A program made the translations under genes and the position numbers. 64,000 nt of DNA from Pterois miles (Eukaryota > Chordata > Actinopteri > Perciformes > Scorpaenidae): assembly GCA_947000775.1 (NCBI GenBank), contig CAMQGK010000008.1, forward strand, positions 6,102,501-6,166,500, read 5' to 3'. The notes under the pieces were generated by a model. It saw only the letters and a list, made by a program, of their open reading frames with translations, was not told the origin of the DNA and ran no database searches. Below are positions 37,456 to 49,125 of the stretch, piece after piece (positions within the stretch are counted from its first letter, which is position 1; each line of letters opens with the position of its first letter).

Positions 37456-38372
37456 AAGACTAGTCTCAAGTAGGGGCGTTTAAGTCCAAGTCGTTGCCAA
37501 TCAAGGCTCAGTACTTGCGAGTGAGTCTCAAGTCAAATTTCAAACCTTCTTCTTTCAAATCAAATCAAGTCTGTGGACTTGTCAAAGAAAGTCTTAAGTT
37601 TCAAATGATGTTGAGAGTCAGTCGAGACAAGTCAGAGTATCAAAAAAAGTTTCAGGACTTGTCAAATCCAGTCTCACATTAAGTCTCGATAGACTTCTGC
37701 GTAAATACAAAGGGATAATTTGGGGGTTGTATGAGGTGCTTATCCATAGTAGGTGTATTACTTAGAGTAGATGACAGTTTGGAGAAACAGACCGGGATAC
37801 TGACACTGAAGCAAAGCAATATGGTGCTGTGGATGGAGACGGCAGAAAAGCATATTTTAGGCACCTAATGGAAGTCTCACCTATAAAAATCAACATCAGT
37901 TCAAGTGTATGCTATATTTGGAGTATCTTCAATGCTTTATCTTGCCGTCAGACAGCCCTTCTTTCTCCTTTTTAATGGGAAACTGAGGTGAAAGTGTCCA
38001 AAGCCAGCAGACTCACATGTCAAAACTGTGTAGATACGTTTCACTTTCAGTTTGGATTCGCCATCTGCCGTAGGGTACCAGTATCAGTTTTTTAGGTGAG
38101 CCTTTCTTTTAGTTGGCTAAAATACGTTTTTCTGCCGTCCCCGTCCACAGCGCTGTTTTGCTTTGCTCCAGTGTCGGTGCTTGCTTGTTTGTCCAGGCTG
38201 GGGGCACACCGACCGTCATCTACTATACGTAATACATCACTTTAGATCTCATAAACCCCACTTAAAAACCCCAAAACTATCCCTTTAATATGGGCCTTGC
38301 ATGTGGACATCCAAGGCCTGCCTGCTGTTGTCTGGATTTTAAGTCTGACTCAAGTCTGAGCGACAAGCCTAC
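37456..38372 (+). mobile_element. AAGTC-rich element split by a fold-back MITE
   Basis: The left part (37456-37708) and right part (38288-38372) both consist of repeated CAAGTC/AGTCTCAAGTC and GACTCAAGTCTGAG phrases, typical of one dispersed element. The fold-back MITE at 37709-38287 lies between them. Confidence 0.5.
37709..38287 (+). mobile_element. fold-back MITE, ~580 bp
   Basis: The left end AAAGGGATAATTTGGGGG is inverse to the right end CCCCAAAACTATCCCTTT. Deeper in, CACTGAAGCAAAGCAATATG and GACGGCAGAAAAGCATATTT on the left pair with the inverse of AAATACGTTTTTCTGCCGTC and GCTTTGCTCCAGTGTC on the right. The arms are about 160-190 bp around a ~200-bp centre. No ORF. Confidence 0.75.
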
Positions 38373-39767
38373 TGTTCTGGTAGACGGATGGTAGTCCTAA
38401 ATTAGACGTGGTAGATTCACTGTCAGTGGGCACGTTGGGAAAGATTAAAACTCCACCCACAAGAACTACACCTCTGTCTCTTCCATCTAAACAGGTACTG
38501 CAATTACACGCAAGCTGTCTGTGGATTTTCATAGTTCATTTAACGTCTGCCACCAGTTTCTCAATGGCATTAACAGAAATTTATTTCTATCAATATTTGA
38601 CCACCAAGACAGCCAATTATGCTTGATTCCTCTGCTCTCTCTGACTCCATCTAATGAGTAAATGAGTTTCCAAGACACGCTTCGCTGACCTGTATGTTTT
38701 CATTCCAGGTCAGCGACGTTAATGTCTATAATGCGAGTGACTGTGTGACAAGTCAGTGAGAATCATGTCGCCCTGAGAGCTAGCAGACTATACATCACCA
38801 TGTTGAAAAGATGTGGAACAGGAACAAACCCTATTAATAGTAGCTCAGTGTGAGAGCTTTTAATCTGGACTTTGGATCTGTAGTTCACTGTGTGAAAATA
38901 ATGTGTGCTGTATTTCTCTTCCAAAGCTTTCACACTGCCAAGATGAGGCTCCCAGATTTTTTCCTGCAAAGATGTTTTGACTGCAGATACAAACTGAGTC
39001 TCCGCTTGCCAGCACTGGTCCTGTGACGCCGTCCATACAGGCTCTGCAGCTGAAGCACAATTACTGTAAGCCAGGATTTTTTTTTTTTGTTTTTAAATAC
39101 TGTATACTGTATATATAGCCAGCATATGATTGAGGAAAAGTGCACGCATAAAGAAAATATCTTTTCCATCTCACTCCCACATTAAATGGCAGAGTTCTCC
39201 TCCAACATCGCTAAGTTTAGCTAACAGCACTAGCTTTGATAATTCCTGCGACACTTGCAAGACGCCAGTAGCTGCCATGCAACTAATAGCTCTCTACAGG
39301 TATCATCCCGAATGCTTGTTACAGGGGTGCAGTTTGACGAAGTAGCCAAGTGGTGTATTAAATATAAGCTATTAAGTGCTGAAATGGACCGTAGATTATT
39401 AAATCATAATGCATGCAGTTCATGTCACATGCAGGGGCGACACAAAATGTCTGAGGGCTGCGGGCTGCACTTGGGAAATTATAAATATAATTTTGTTGCA
39501 GGGACCTCGTCTATCTTGTCATTGCCCCTGATGAAGGAGGGGGCCTAATAGCTAATGGCCAGAGGAGAACAGCGCCCCTGACAGGGAGGTTCCCAGAGTG
39601 CGGCTCTCCCCCACTATACTATCTTTGCCCCTGAAGTGCTGTAAGTCCACGTGGTTCTGAAAATCACTAATATATAACATTTGGTACGCACCTGTCTATA
39701 GTGGAGAGCTAACAGGAAACGAGGGGAAAGGGAGCACTTATTGATAGCTCTCCCTCTCCTCATGCAG
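38373..39767. other. intergenic, no gene seen
   Basis: Mostly unique sequence. A poly-T run at about 39079 is followed by TA-rich simple sequence at 39095-39118. Overlapping frames near 38763-39169 are in mutually exclusive phases without signals. Confidence 0.4.
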
Positions 39768-39943
39768 ATTTTGGGACCCCAGCTCTCCTACAAGGTGGGA
39801 CCACAGACGCTTGGCCATAGCGAGCCCTTGCCCTCGATTCAGCAACTCGGAGATCAAGTGGATCCCGAAAGACTGAGGAAGGAGAAGAGGAGCAAATACG
39901 AACGATCCAGTTTGAAATTCAGCAGAAGGAAAGATAGCTATTG
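39768..39943 (+). other. possible isolated exon (weak)
   Basis: An open 176-base segment bounded by a good acceptor (CTCTCCCTCTCCTCATGCAG) and a good donor (TATTG then GTGAGC). It would encode a charged peptide including DPERLRKEKRSKYERS. I recognise no domain and no partner exons, and dispersed repeats lie nearby, so a chance open frame or exon-like repeat remains likely. Confidence 0.15.
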
Positions 39944-40437
39944 GTGAGCTGTTCTGTTCTAGTCTGCACACAGACTTTGGGCTTTCTGCTAGAAAGAGTT
40001 TGTTTGAACCCAAACCCCAATGTTTTCCTAAACCTAACCAGGTAGGTTTGTTTGCTAAACCTAGATTTCTGTTGGAAAGAAGGCAAACTTGTCCCATGTA
40101 AATAAGGCACCTAACAACTAACATTAATGGAGACTCCACTGAGTTACATTATGGTGCGTTCAAGCTCTATTCAGCGTAAAGTATTAGGCGAAGGTAAATT
40201 ATAACATTATCACGTTGTTCAAATGTAAGTTTTTAAAACATAGTTTTTGGGGAGAAATGAAGTTTGAAGGCGATATTTTCACAGCAATATAAAATACATA
40301 TTAAAGAGGGAGTTATGACCTGTTTAACTTTCTAAGCAGCTTAGTATTGCATACATAAATACTAACGCTAAGCCTCTGTAGAAAGCAACCAGAGTCCAAT
40401 TTTCAGAAAGAAAGTTTGGCTATCAGGCAAGTAAAAC
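39944..40437. other. intergenic with one minisatellite-like unit
   Basis: Contains CCTAAACCTAACCAGGTAGG at 40026-40045, related to the 13.06 kb minisatellite. No supported gene. Confidence 0.4.
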
Positions 40438-42240
40438 ATCTCAGCTACTATACTATATGGCAACATACTCTACTATGACATTTTACATACTATTCTACAT
40501 ACTGTACATACTATTCTGAGGTTTTTTTACTATATTTTTTCAACATACTGTACTATAATTTTTAATGAGTTTTTTTGACATGCTATACTATGCTATACTA
40601 CGACTTTTCAAATTTTAAATTTTTTTGTAAATTTATCTTATTTATCTTACCTTTGTTTTTTATGGAATGCTATACTACGTTATGGCTTTTTCAATGGTAT
40701 ACTTTACTATGGCATTCTCTGACATTTTTATTACATGACATTTTAATGGCATAGTATACTATGACTTTTTTATGAAATTTTATGGCATACTACTATACTA
40801 CTATGATATTTTTTTTATTTCATGATATACTATGAGGTCTATAAGGCCTTTGGTGGACTGAGTTGGCCTCACCCCTACTTTGATTTGTTGTGAAGGGTTC
40901 CATATAGATAGATAGATAGATGCCATCCTATGACGTTTTTTTTTACTAAACTTTACTAAACATACTAAACTGATTTTTTTGACATACTATATTATGACTT
41001 TTTCTTTACGTTTTTTAATACACTATACTATGACTGTTTTGCTACTTAGTATACTTTAACTTTTTTCAACATAGTATGACTTAACATACTTTGAGGGTTT
41101 TTTTTACATACTATAATATAACTACAAATACTATAGTATGGCTTTTCTTGACATAATCCATCCATCCATCGTCAACCGCTTATCCCGTTGAGGGGGTCAC
41201 GGGGGGGGGGGGGGGAGCCAATCCCAGCTGACATAGGGCGAAGGCGGGGTTCACCCTGGACAGGTCGCCAGTCCATCGCAGGACACATAGAGACAGACAA
41301 CATATAGACAGACAACCATTCACGCTCACATCCACAGCTACGAGCAATTTAGAGTCATCAGTTAACCTAAACAGCATGTCTTTGGACTGTGGGAGGAAGC
41401 CGGAGTACCCGGAGAAAACCCACGCTTACACGGGGAGAACATACAAACTCCACACAGAAGAGTCCCAAGCCGGAATTGAACCTGCGACCCTCTTGCTGTG
41501 AGGCAACAGCGCCAACCACCAATATAGTTTACTATGATTTTTTTCACCAAAAACTTTACCATTAGTTGTTATTCTGGTCGACATACTGTACTATAACAAT
41601 TTTCTCGACATACTAAACAATGACAATTTTCTCGACATACTATCTTATGACAATTTTTTTTCGACATACTACTCTGACAAGTTTTTCACCAAAAACGTTA
41701 CTATGCCTTGTTATTCTTGTCGACAAACTATGGTATGACATTTTTTTTCGACATACTATACTGTGACAGTTTTTTTCAACATACTTTACTATGACATTTT
41801 TTTTTGACATACGACACTATGGCAATTTTTTCACCAAAAACTTTACTATTAGTTGTTATTCTGGTCGACATACTGTATGATGACAATTTCATAGACGTAC
41901 TATACGAGGACAATTTTTTTCAACATACTACACTATGACATTTTTTTTTTCAACATACTATACTATGACATTTTTTTTTTTCAACATACTATACTATGGG
42001 TTTTTTTACGTACCATAGTGTGATTAATTTTGACATACTATGCTATGACATTTTTCGACCTACTATACTTTGACTTTTAACATACTATACTATGACTTTT
42101 TTCAACATACTATACTATAACTTTTTTCATATTATATACTGACTTATTTCGACATACTATAATTTGACTTTTTTTTTCAACCTACCATACTGTGTTTTTT
42201 TTTGACATGCTGTACTATGAGTTTTTCGACATACTACACT
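40438..42240 (+). repeat. degenerate ~25-30-bp tandem array (GACATACTATACTATGAC...)
   Basis: Dozens of imperfect units of the form GACATACTATACTATGAC followed by a T-rich tract. Inserts are at 40830-40925 (with a GATA run at 40906-40922) and at 41157-41520 (SINE-like). The block CACCAAAAACTTTAC...TGTTATTCTGGTCGACATACTG recurs at 41541, 41693 and 41828, giving a super-period of about 135-152 bases. The reverse complement of the core equals the satellite core at 44.3-64 kb. Confidence 0.85.
41157..41520 (-). mobile_element. SINE/LINE-tail repeat (CATCCATC end), inserted in the array
   Basis: Read on the minus strand it runs from GTTCAATTCCGGCTTGGGAC through GTTTGTATGTTCTCCCCGTG, GGTTTTCTCCGGGTACTCCG, GGACTGGCGACCTGTCC and CAGCTGGGATTGGCTCC to a GATGGATGGATGG tail. 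It contains a poly-G run at 41203-41215. Same family as 25935-26167. It interrupts the 40.4-42.2 kb array, so it inserted after that array formed. Confidence 0.75.
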
Positions 42241-42394
42241 GTGATTCTCTACTTAACATTTTTATGGGCTACAATGATATACAATGTCAAACAACGCTTT
42301 TAGACATCTAACATGGCCACCAAAGGGTGTTTAACATCAGGCAGATGCATAACTAAAAGAAATAACAAGAAATTAAATGATGATGATTCATGAT

Positions 42395-42400
42395 TTTATT
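42395..42400 (-). terminator. polyadenylation signal AATAAA of the minus-strand gene
   Basis: TTTATT on the plus strand gives AATAAA on the minus strand, about 1.6 kb after the stop codon at 44012-44010, and just before the tandem array. It fits the end of a 3' UTR. Confidence 0.5.
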
Positions 42401-44009
42401 AAAACATCCAAAGATCAATTCCAAGACAAATTAAGGAAAGGAAGTGAAACTCAGCTATGTAAATAAAATTAACTTTAATTGGTTATTCAAATTTAATGAT
42501 CTGTATACTGTAGATACCGTGTCGTGACAAATCCAGACTCCACAGCCCAAAAGCTAAGTATACATTTTTGATAAATGTGATCAATGCTAATTCCCTTCAT
42601 ACTGTAGATCATTTAAATACTCCATCACAGTATATGCTACCAAACTGCTTTACAACTGTACATGGGGGAAAAGTCCCATGTATTATCTACTCTAGAAAAA
42701 CTCAACACACATCAAAGTGGTGATTCAGGTTATAAATAATTAACAAGAAAAACAGTATTACAAGAAAAAAAAAATAGTACCTTAAAGAGCAGGCACTGTC
42801 TGTTTCCATATATCTTTTCTGTACATACATAATGTCTCTAAATATATATTTTATAACAATCCACATCACCAAAATAGAAAGGAAATGTATTTACAAATAT
42901 GAAAATAGAGTGTAATCCGAGACTTAAACAATACATTGACTAAAGTTGTTTACTAAAATAGCTCTACAACACACATACTAAATACCTGTTTGCTTATTTT
43001 TTCAAAATTGCAGTTTCAGTAAAAATGGCACACACACAATTAGGAATAATAATAAAAAGGATTTAACCAATTCAGTAAGTAAAAAAAAACTTCAAACTTC
43101 TAAAATGCACAATTTGACAAATAATGGTTGTGAGGGCTAGAGAGTCAGTTCTGGGATATATTTCTTATTGCAGAGTGATTTTCACAGTCTCTGCGGAGAA
43201 AAACACAATAGCAGCTTTGAGATTCTTTTCATGACAAACATCAATCCATTAGTTACACCCAGCCAAAAAAATGTCAGCATTGATTACCCTGCTCTTACAA
43301 TTTTTAATGGTGAGCCTGAAATTTGCAGCATTCTGAGTAAGACTAGATGAAAAGTTTCCCCAAATATGAGTTTCGTGCTACTACATGTGGAATTGCTGAT
43401 GTGGTTGTCACTGAGGAATATGACTGAATGCCTCATGAGAATAAACACCATTTCTGCTTCTTCTGCAGCCGCCACCTTACCTCATTCTCTTAAACAAGGT
43501 CAAAAAAAACATATTGTATGTTATTAGGGAGTGAGCCGTGAAATGCTTCTGCTCTAAGGGTTTATCAGGGCCAGTGACTCAGCTCAGGACTAGCACATCT
43601 TCTTTCAAGTTAGCTGAAGGCTGCACTGACATAATGCCATTTAATGAGATGTCCGAGTCTACAAAGGAGAACAAGACTGAAATGTTGCTCCTGATCATGT
43701 GCCATACCTTTATGCGGAGGCTCCGACTTCCAGTTGCTTTGTGATTATAGAGGAAAGTTTGAATCTAAGGAAATGGACACTGGGCAGACAATATTTTCTG
43801 GGATTTAAATAAGTGTAGACTGAACAAAGTGACTCCCAGGAACAGAACAGAGAAGGAGTTCCACAGTAAACATTAGAGGATCTTTTGGGAACAGTCTGAA
43901 CTGAAAACCTCCTCAGAGAGATGTTTCCTGAAACTTGAGAGTTTGATGTAGTATGCTGGGCTTGGGCAAAAAACATCCTGCTGAGATCAACAGTTCAATG
44001 ATGAAGAAA
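42401..44009 (-). other. probable 3' UTR of the minus-strand gene
   Basis: Unique AT-rich sequence between the stop codon and an AATAAA, free of the repeats found on both sides. One Pumilio-type TGTAAATA lies at 42895-42888 on the minus strand. No other gene is seen in it. Confidence 0.5.
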
Positions 44010-44146
44010 TCAATGTGGTGTCCCCTTTCTTCTCAGCTCCAGAGTGTGCAGGCCCTCCTGGCGACCCAGGGCATGCTGAGTTCCAACTTTGTGGGCCGTC
44101 TCCGTAGCAGTGATGTCAATCTGGGCGTATTTGGTGGAGCTCTTTC
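44010..44146 (-). CDS. last coding exon of an unidentified gene (C-terminus only)
   Basis: On the minus strand a strong acceptor (GGTCTGTTTCTGTCTTGGCAG) precedes an open segment that begins with two bases completing a split codon, then 44 codons and TGA at 44012-44010. The peptide starts KSSTKYAQID, includes ATETAHKVGTQHALGRQEG and ends LELRRKGTPH. The segment is GC-richer than its surroundings, as expected for coding DNA. The Tyr-Ala-Gln-Ile motif followed by an acidic-hydrophobic stretch resembles tyrosine-motif tails of docking adaptors such as the GAB family, but I do not recognise the protein and make no functional call. Earlier exons must lie beyond 64 kb. The intron holding them apart is almost wholly satellite. 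Confidence 0.6.
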
Positions 44147-44292
44147 CTGCCAAGACAGAAACAGACCTTCTTTTAGCTTCAGGTAAGTCACAGAAAGTCT
44201 AATATTTTGATCTCAAAACGATTAGTGGACTGACAGAAAATTATCAAATTTTTTCATGGGGGGTGAAATGTGTTAAACAGAACATTATACAA
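44147..44292 (-). other. intron sequence between the exon and the satellite
   Basis: About 146 bases of unique intron containing the splice acceptor and polypyrimidine tract, after which the satellite begins abruptly. Confidence 0.5.
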
Positions 44293-47269
44293 TAAAAAAA
44301 AAAAAACATGAAAACGGTCGTGTTATAGCATGTAGAATGATTCTATGGTGAGCAAAAGTCATTTCGTGAAATGTTGTAAAATTTTACAAAAAAACGCCAT
44401 AGTATAGTATGTCGAAATTTTCTACGAAAACGTCAAATTTTTTTGAAGTTGAAAAAACCATGAAAACGGTCGGACTATAGCATGTAGAATGATTCTATGG
44501 TGAGCAAAAGTCATTTCGTGAAATGTTGTAAAACTTTACAAAAAAACGCCATAGTATAGTGTGTCGAAATTTTTCTACGAAAACGTCAAAATTTTTTGAA
44601 GTTGATTAAAAACCATGAAAACGGTCGGATTATAGCATGTAGATTGATTCTATGGTGAGCAAAAGTCATTTCGTGAAATGTTGTAAAATTTTACAAAAAA
44701 AACGCCATAGTATAGTATGTCGAAATTTTTCGACGAAAACGTCAAATGTTTTTGATGTTTAAAAAAACCATGAAAACGGTCGGATTATAGCATGTAGAAT
44801 GATTCTATGGTGAGCAAAAGTAATTTTGTGAAATGTTGTAAAATTTTACAAAAAAACGCCATAGTATAGTATGTCGAAATTTTTCGACGAAAACGTCAAA
44901 TTTTTTTGATAATGAAAAAAACCATGAAAACGGTCATGTTATAGCATGTAGAATGATTCTATGGTGAGCAAAAGTCATTTCGTGAAATGTTGTAAAATTT
45001 AGCAAAAAAACGCCATAGTATAGTATGTCGAAATTTTTCGACGAAAACGTCAAATTTTTTTTATGTTGGAAAAAAACATGAAAACGGTCTTATTATAGTA
45101 TGTAGAATGATTCTATGGTGAGCAAAAGTCATTTAGTAAAATGTTGTAAAATTTTACAAAAAAAACACCATAGTATAGTATGTCGAAATTTTTCGAAGAA
45201 AACGTCAAATTTTTCTGATATTGGACAAAAACCATGAAAACGGTCGGACTATAGCATGTAGAATGATTCTATGGTGAGCAAAAGTCATTTCGTGAAATGT
45301 TGTAAAATTTTACAAAAAAACGCCATAGTATAGTATGTCGAAATTTTTCGACGAAAACGTGAAACTTTTTTGATGTTGAAAAAAACATGAAAACGGTCGT
45401 ATTATAGCATGTAGAATGATTCTATGGTGAGCAAAAGTCATTTCGTGAAATGTTGTAAAATTTTACAAAAAAGTCATAGTATAGTATGTCGAAATTTTTC
45501 GACGACAACGTCAAACTTTTTTGATGTTTAAAAAACCCATGAAAACGGTCTTATTATAGCATGTAGAATGATTCTATGGTGAGCAAAAGTCATTTCGTGA
45601 AATGTTGTAAAATTTTACAAAAAAAACGCCATAGTATAGTATGTCGAAATTTTTCGCCGAAAACGTCAAATGTTTTTGATGTTGAAAAAAACCATGAAAA
45701 CGGTCTTATTATAGTATGTAGAATGATTCAATGGTGAGCAAAAGTAATCTAGTAAAATGTTGTAAAATTTTACAAAAAAAACGCCATAGTATAGTATGTC
45801 GAAATTTTTCCAAGAAAACGTCAAATTTTTCTGATGTTGGACAAAAACATGAAAACTGTCTTATTATAGCATGTAGAATGATTCTATGGTGAGCAAAAGT
45901 CATTTCGTGAAATGTTGTAAAATTTTACAAAAAAAACGCCATAGTATAGTATGTCGAAATTTTTCGACGAAGACGTCAAATTTTTTTGATGTTGAAAAAA
46001 ACCATGAAAACGGTCGTGTTATAGCATGTAGAATGATTCTATGGTGAGCAAAAGTCATTTCGTGAAATGTTGTAAAATTTTACAAAAAAACGCAATAGTA
46101 TAGTATGTCGAAATTTTTGAGAAAACGTCAAATTTTTTTATGTTGGAAAAAAACATGAAAACGGTCTTATTATAGTATGTAGAATGATTCTATGGTGAGC
46201 AAAAGTCATTTAGTGAAATGTTGTAAAATTTTACAAAAAAAACGCCATAGTATAGTATGTCGAAATTTTTCGACGAAAACGTGAAACGTTTTTGATGTTG
46301 AAAAAAACATGAAAACGGTCGTATTATAGCATGTAGAATGATTCTATGGTGAGCAAAAGTCATTTCGTGAAATGTTGTAAAATTTTACAAAAAAGTCATA
46401 GTATAGTATGTCGAAATTTTTCGACGACAACGTCAAACGTTTTTGATGTTTAAAAAACCCATGAAAACGGTCTTATTATAGCATGTAGAATTATTCTATG
46501 GTGAGCAAAAGTCATTTCGTGAAATGTTGTAAAATTTTACAAAAAAAACGCCATAGTATAGTATGTCGAAATTTTTCGCCGAAAACGTCAAATGTTTTTG
46601 ATGTTTAAAAAAACCATGAAAACGGTCTTATTATAGCATGTAGAATGATTCTATGGTGAGCAAAAGTCATTTCGTGAAATGTTGTAAAATTTAACAAAAA
46701 AACGCCATAGTATAGTATGTCGAAATTTTTCGACGAAAACGTCAAATGTTTTTGATGTTTAAAAAAACATGAAAACGGTCTTATTATAGTATGTAGAATG
46801 ATTCAATGGTGAGCAAAAGTAATCTAGTAAAATGTTGTAAAATTTTACAAAAAAAACGCCATAGTATAGTATGTCGAAATTTTTCCAAGAAAACGTCAAA
46901 TTTTTCTGATGTTGGACAAAAACATGAAAACTGTCTTATTATAGCATGTAGAATGATTCTATGGTGAGCAAAAGTCATTTCGTGAAATGTTGTAAAATTT
47001 TACAAAAAAAACGCCATAGTATAGTATGTCGAAATTTTTCGACGAAGACGTCAAATTTTTTTGATGTTGAAAAAAACCATGAAAACGGTCGTGTTATAGC
47101 ATGTAGAATGATTCTATGGTGAGCAAAAGTCATTTCGTGAAATGTTGTAAAATTTTACAAAAAAACGCAATAGTATAGTATGTCGAAATTTTTCTACGAA
47201 AACGTCAAATTTTTTTGATGTTGAAAAAAAACATGAGAACGGTCTTATTATAGCAGGTAGAATGATTCT

Positions 47270-49125
47270 ATGGTGAGCAAAAGTCATTTCGTGAAATGTT
47301 GTAAAACTTTACAAAAAAACGCCATAGTATAGTATGTCGAAATTTTTCGCAGAAAACGCCAAATTTTTTTGAACTTGATAAAAACCATGAAAATGGTCGT
47401 ATTATAGCATGTAGAATGATTCTATGGTGAGCAAAAGTAATTTTGTAAAATGTTGTAAAATTTTACAAAAAAGATGCCATAGTATAGTATGTCGAAATTT
47501 TTCTACGAACACGTCAAATGTTTTTGATGTTTAAAAAAACCATGAAAACGGTTTTATAATAGCATGTAGAATGATTCTATGGTGAGCAAAAGTAATTTCG
47601 TGAAATGTTGTAAAATTTTACAAAAAAAGCACCATAGTATAGTATGTCGAAATTTTTCGACGAAACCGTCAAATTTTTTTTTATGTTGGAAAAAAACATG
47701 AAAACGGTCGTATTACAGCATGTAGAATGATTCTATGGTGAGCAAAAGTCATTTCGAGAAATGTTGTAAAATTTTACAAAAAAAACGCCATAGTATAGTA
47801 TGTCGAAATTTTTCGACGAAAACGTGAAACGTTTTTGATGTTGAAAAAAAACGTGAAAACGGTCGTATTACAGCATGTAGAATGATTCTATGGTGAGCAA
47901 AAGTAATTTTGTAAAATGTTGTAAAATTTTACAAAAAAACGCCATAGTATAGTATGTCGAAATTTTTCGACGAAAACGTCAAATTTTTTTGATATTGAAA
48001 AAAACCATGAAAACGGTCATGTTATAGCATGTAGAATGATTCTATGGTGAGCAAAAGTCATTTCGTGAAATGTTGTAAAACTTAACAAAAAAACGCCATA
48101 GTATAGTATGTCAAAATTTTTCGCAGAAATCGTCAAATTTTTTTGAAGTTGATAAAAACCATGAAAACGGACGGATTATAGCATGTAGAATGATTCTATG
48201 GTGAGCAAAAGTCATTTCGTGAAATGTTGTAAAATTTTACAAAAAAAGCACCATAGTATAGTATGTCGAAATTTTTCGACGAAACCGTCAAATTTTTTTT
48301 ATGTTGGAAAAAAACATGAAAACGGTCGTATTATAGCATGTAGAATGATTCTATGGTGAGCAAAAGTCATTTCGTGAAATGTTGTAAAATTTTACAAAAA
48401 ACGCCATAGTATAGTATGTCGAAATTTTTCGACGAAAACGTGAAACAAATTTTTTTGATGTTGAAAAAAAACGTGAAAACGGTCGTATTATAGCATGTAG
48501 AATGATTCTATGGTGAGCAAAAGTAATTTTGTAAAATGTTGTAAAATTTTACAAAAAAAACGGCATAGTATAGTATGTCGAAATTTTTCGACGAAAAAGT
48601 CAAATGTTTTTGATGTTTAAAAAAAAACATGAAAACGGTCTTATTATAGCATGTAAAATGATTCTATGGTGAGCAAAAGTCATTTCGTGAAATGTTGTAA
48701 AATTTTACAAAAAAAAGTCATAGTATAGTATGTCGAAATTTTTCGAAGAAAACGTCAAATTTTTTTGATGTTTGAAAAAAACACAAAAACGGTCTTATTA
48801 TAGCATGTAGAATGATTCTATGGTGAGCAAAAGTCATTTCGTGAAATGTTGTAAAATTTTACAAAAAAAACGCCATAGTATAGTATGTCGAAATTTTTCG
48901 ACGAAAACGTGAAACGTTTTTGATGTTGAAAAAAAAACATGAAAACGGTCTTATTATAGCATGTAGAATGATTCTATGGTGAGCAAAAGTAATTTTGTAA
49001 AATGTTGTAAAATTTTACAAAAAAATCGCCATAGTATAGTTTGTCGAAATTTTTCTATGAAAACGTCAAATGTTTTTGATGTTTAAAAAAACCATGAAAA
49101 CGGACAGATTATAGCATGTAGAATG
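47270..49125 (+). repeat. 12-monomer block, first copy
   Basis: Diagnostic variants AAAAGATGCCATAG (47467) and GCATGTAAAATGATTC (48649) recur at 49329 and 50501, an offset of about 1852-1862 bases. Between them the order of monomer variants is the same. Boundaries are estimated from where neighbouring monomers stop matching. Confidence 0.75.

Noticed and set aside
39738..40139. 133-codon minus-strand frame
   Set aside because: Longest frame outside adra2c, but it crosses a minisatellite-like unit, has no domain or splice context, and overlaps other frames.
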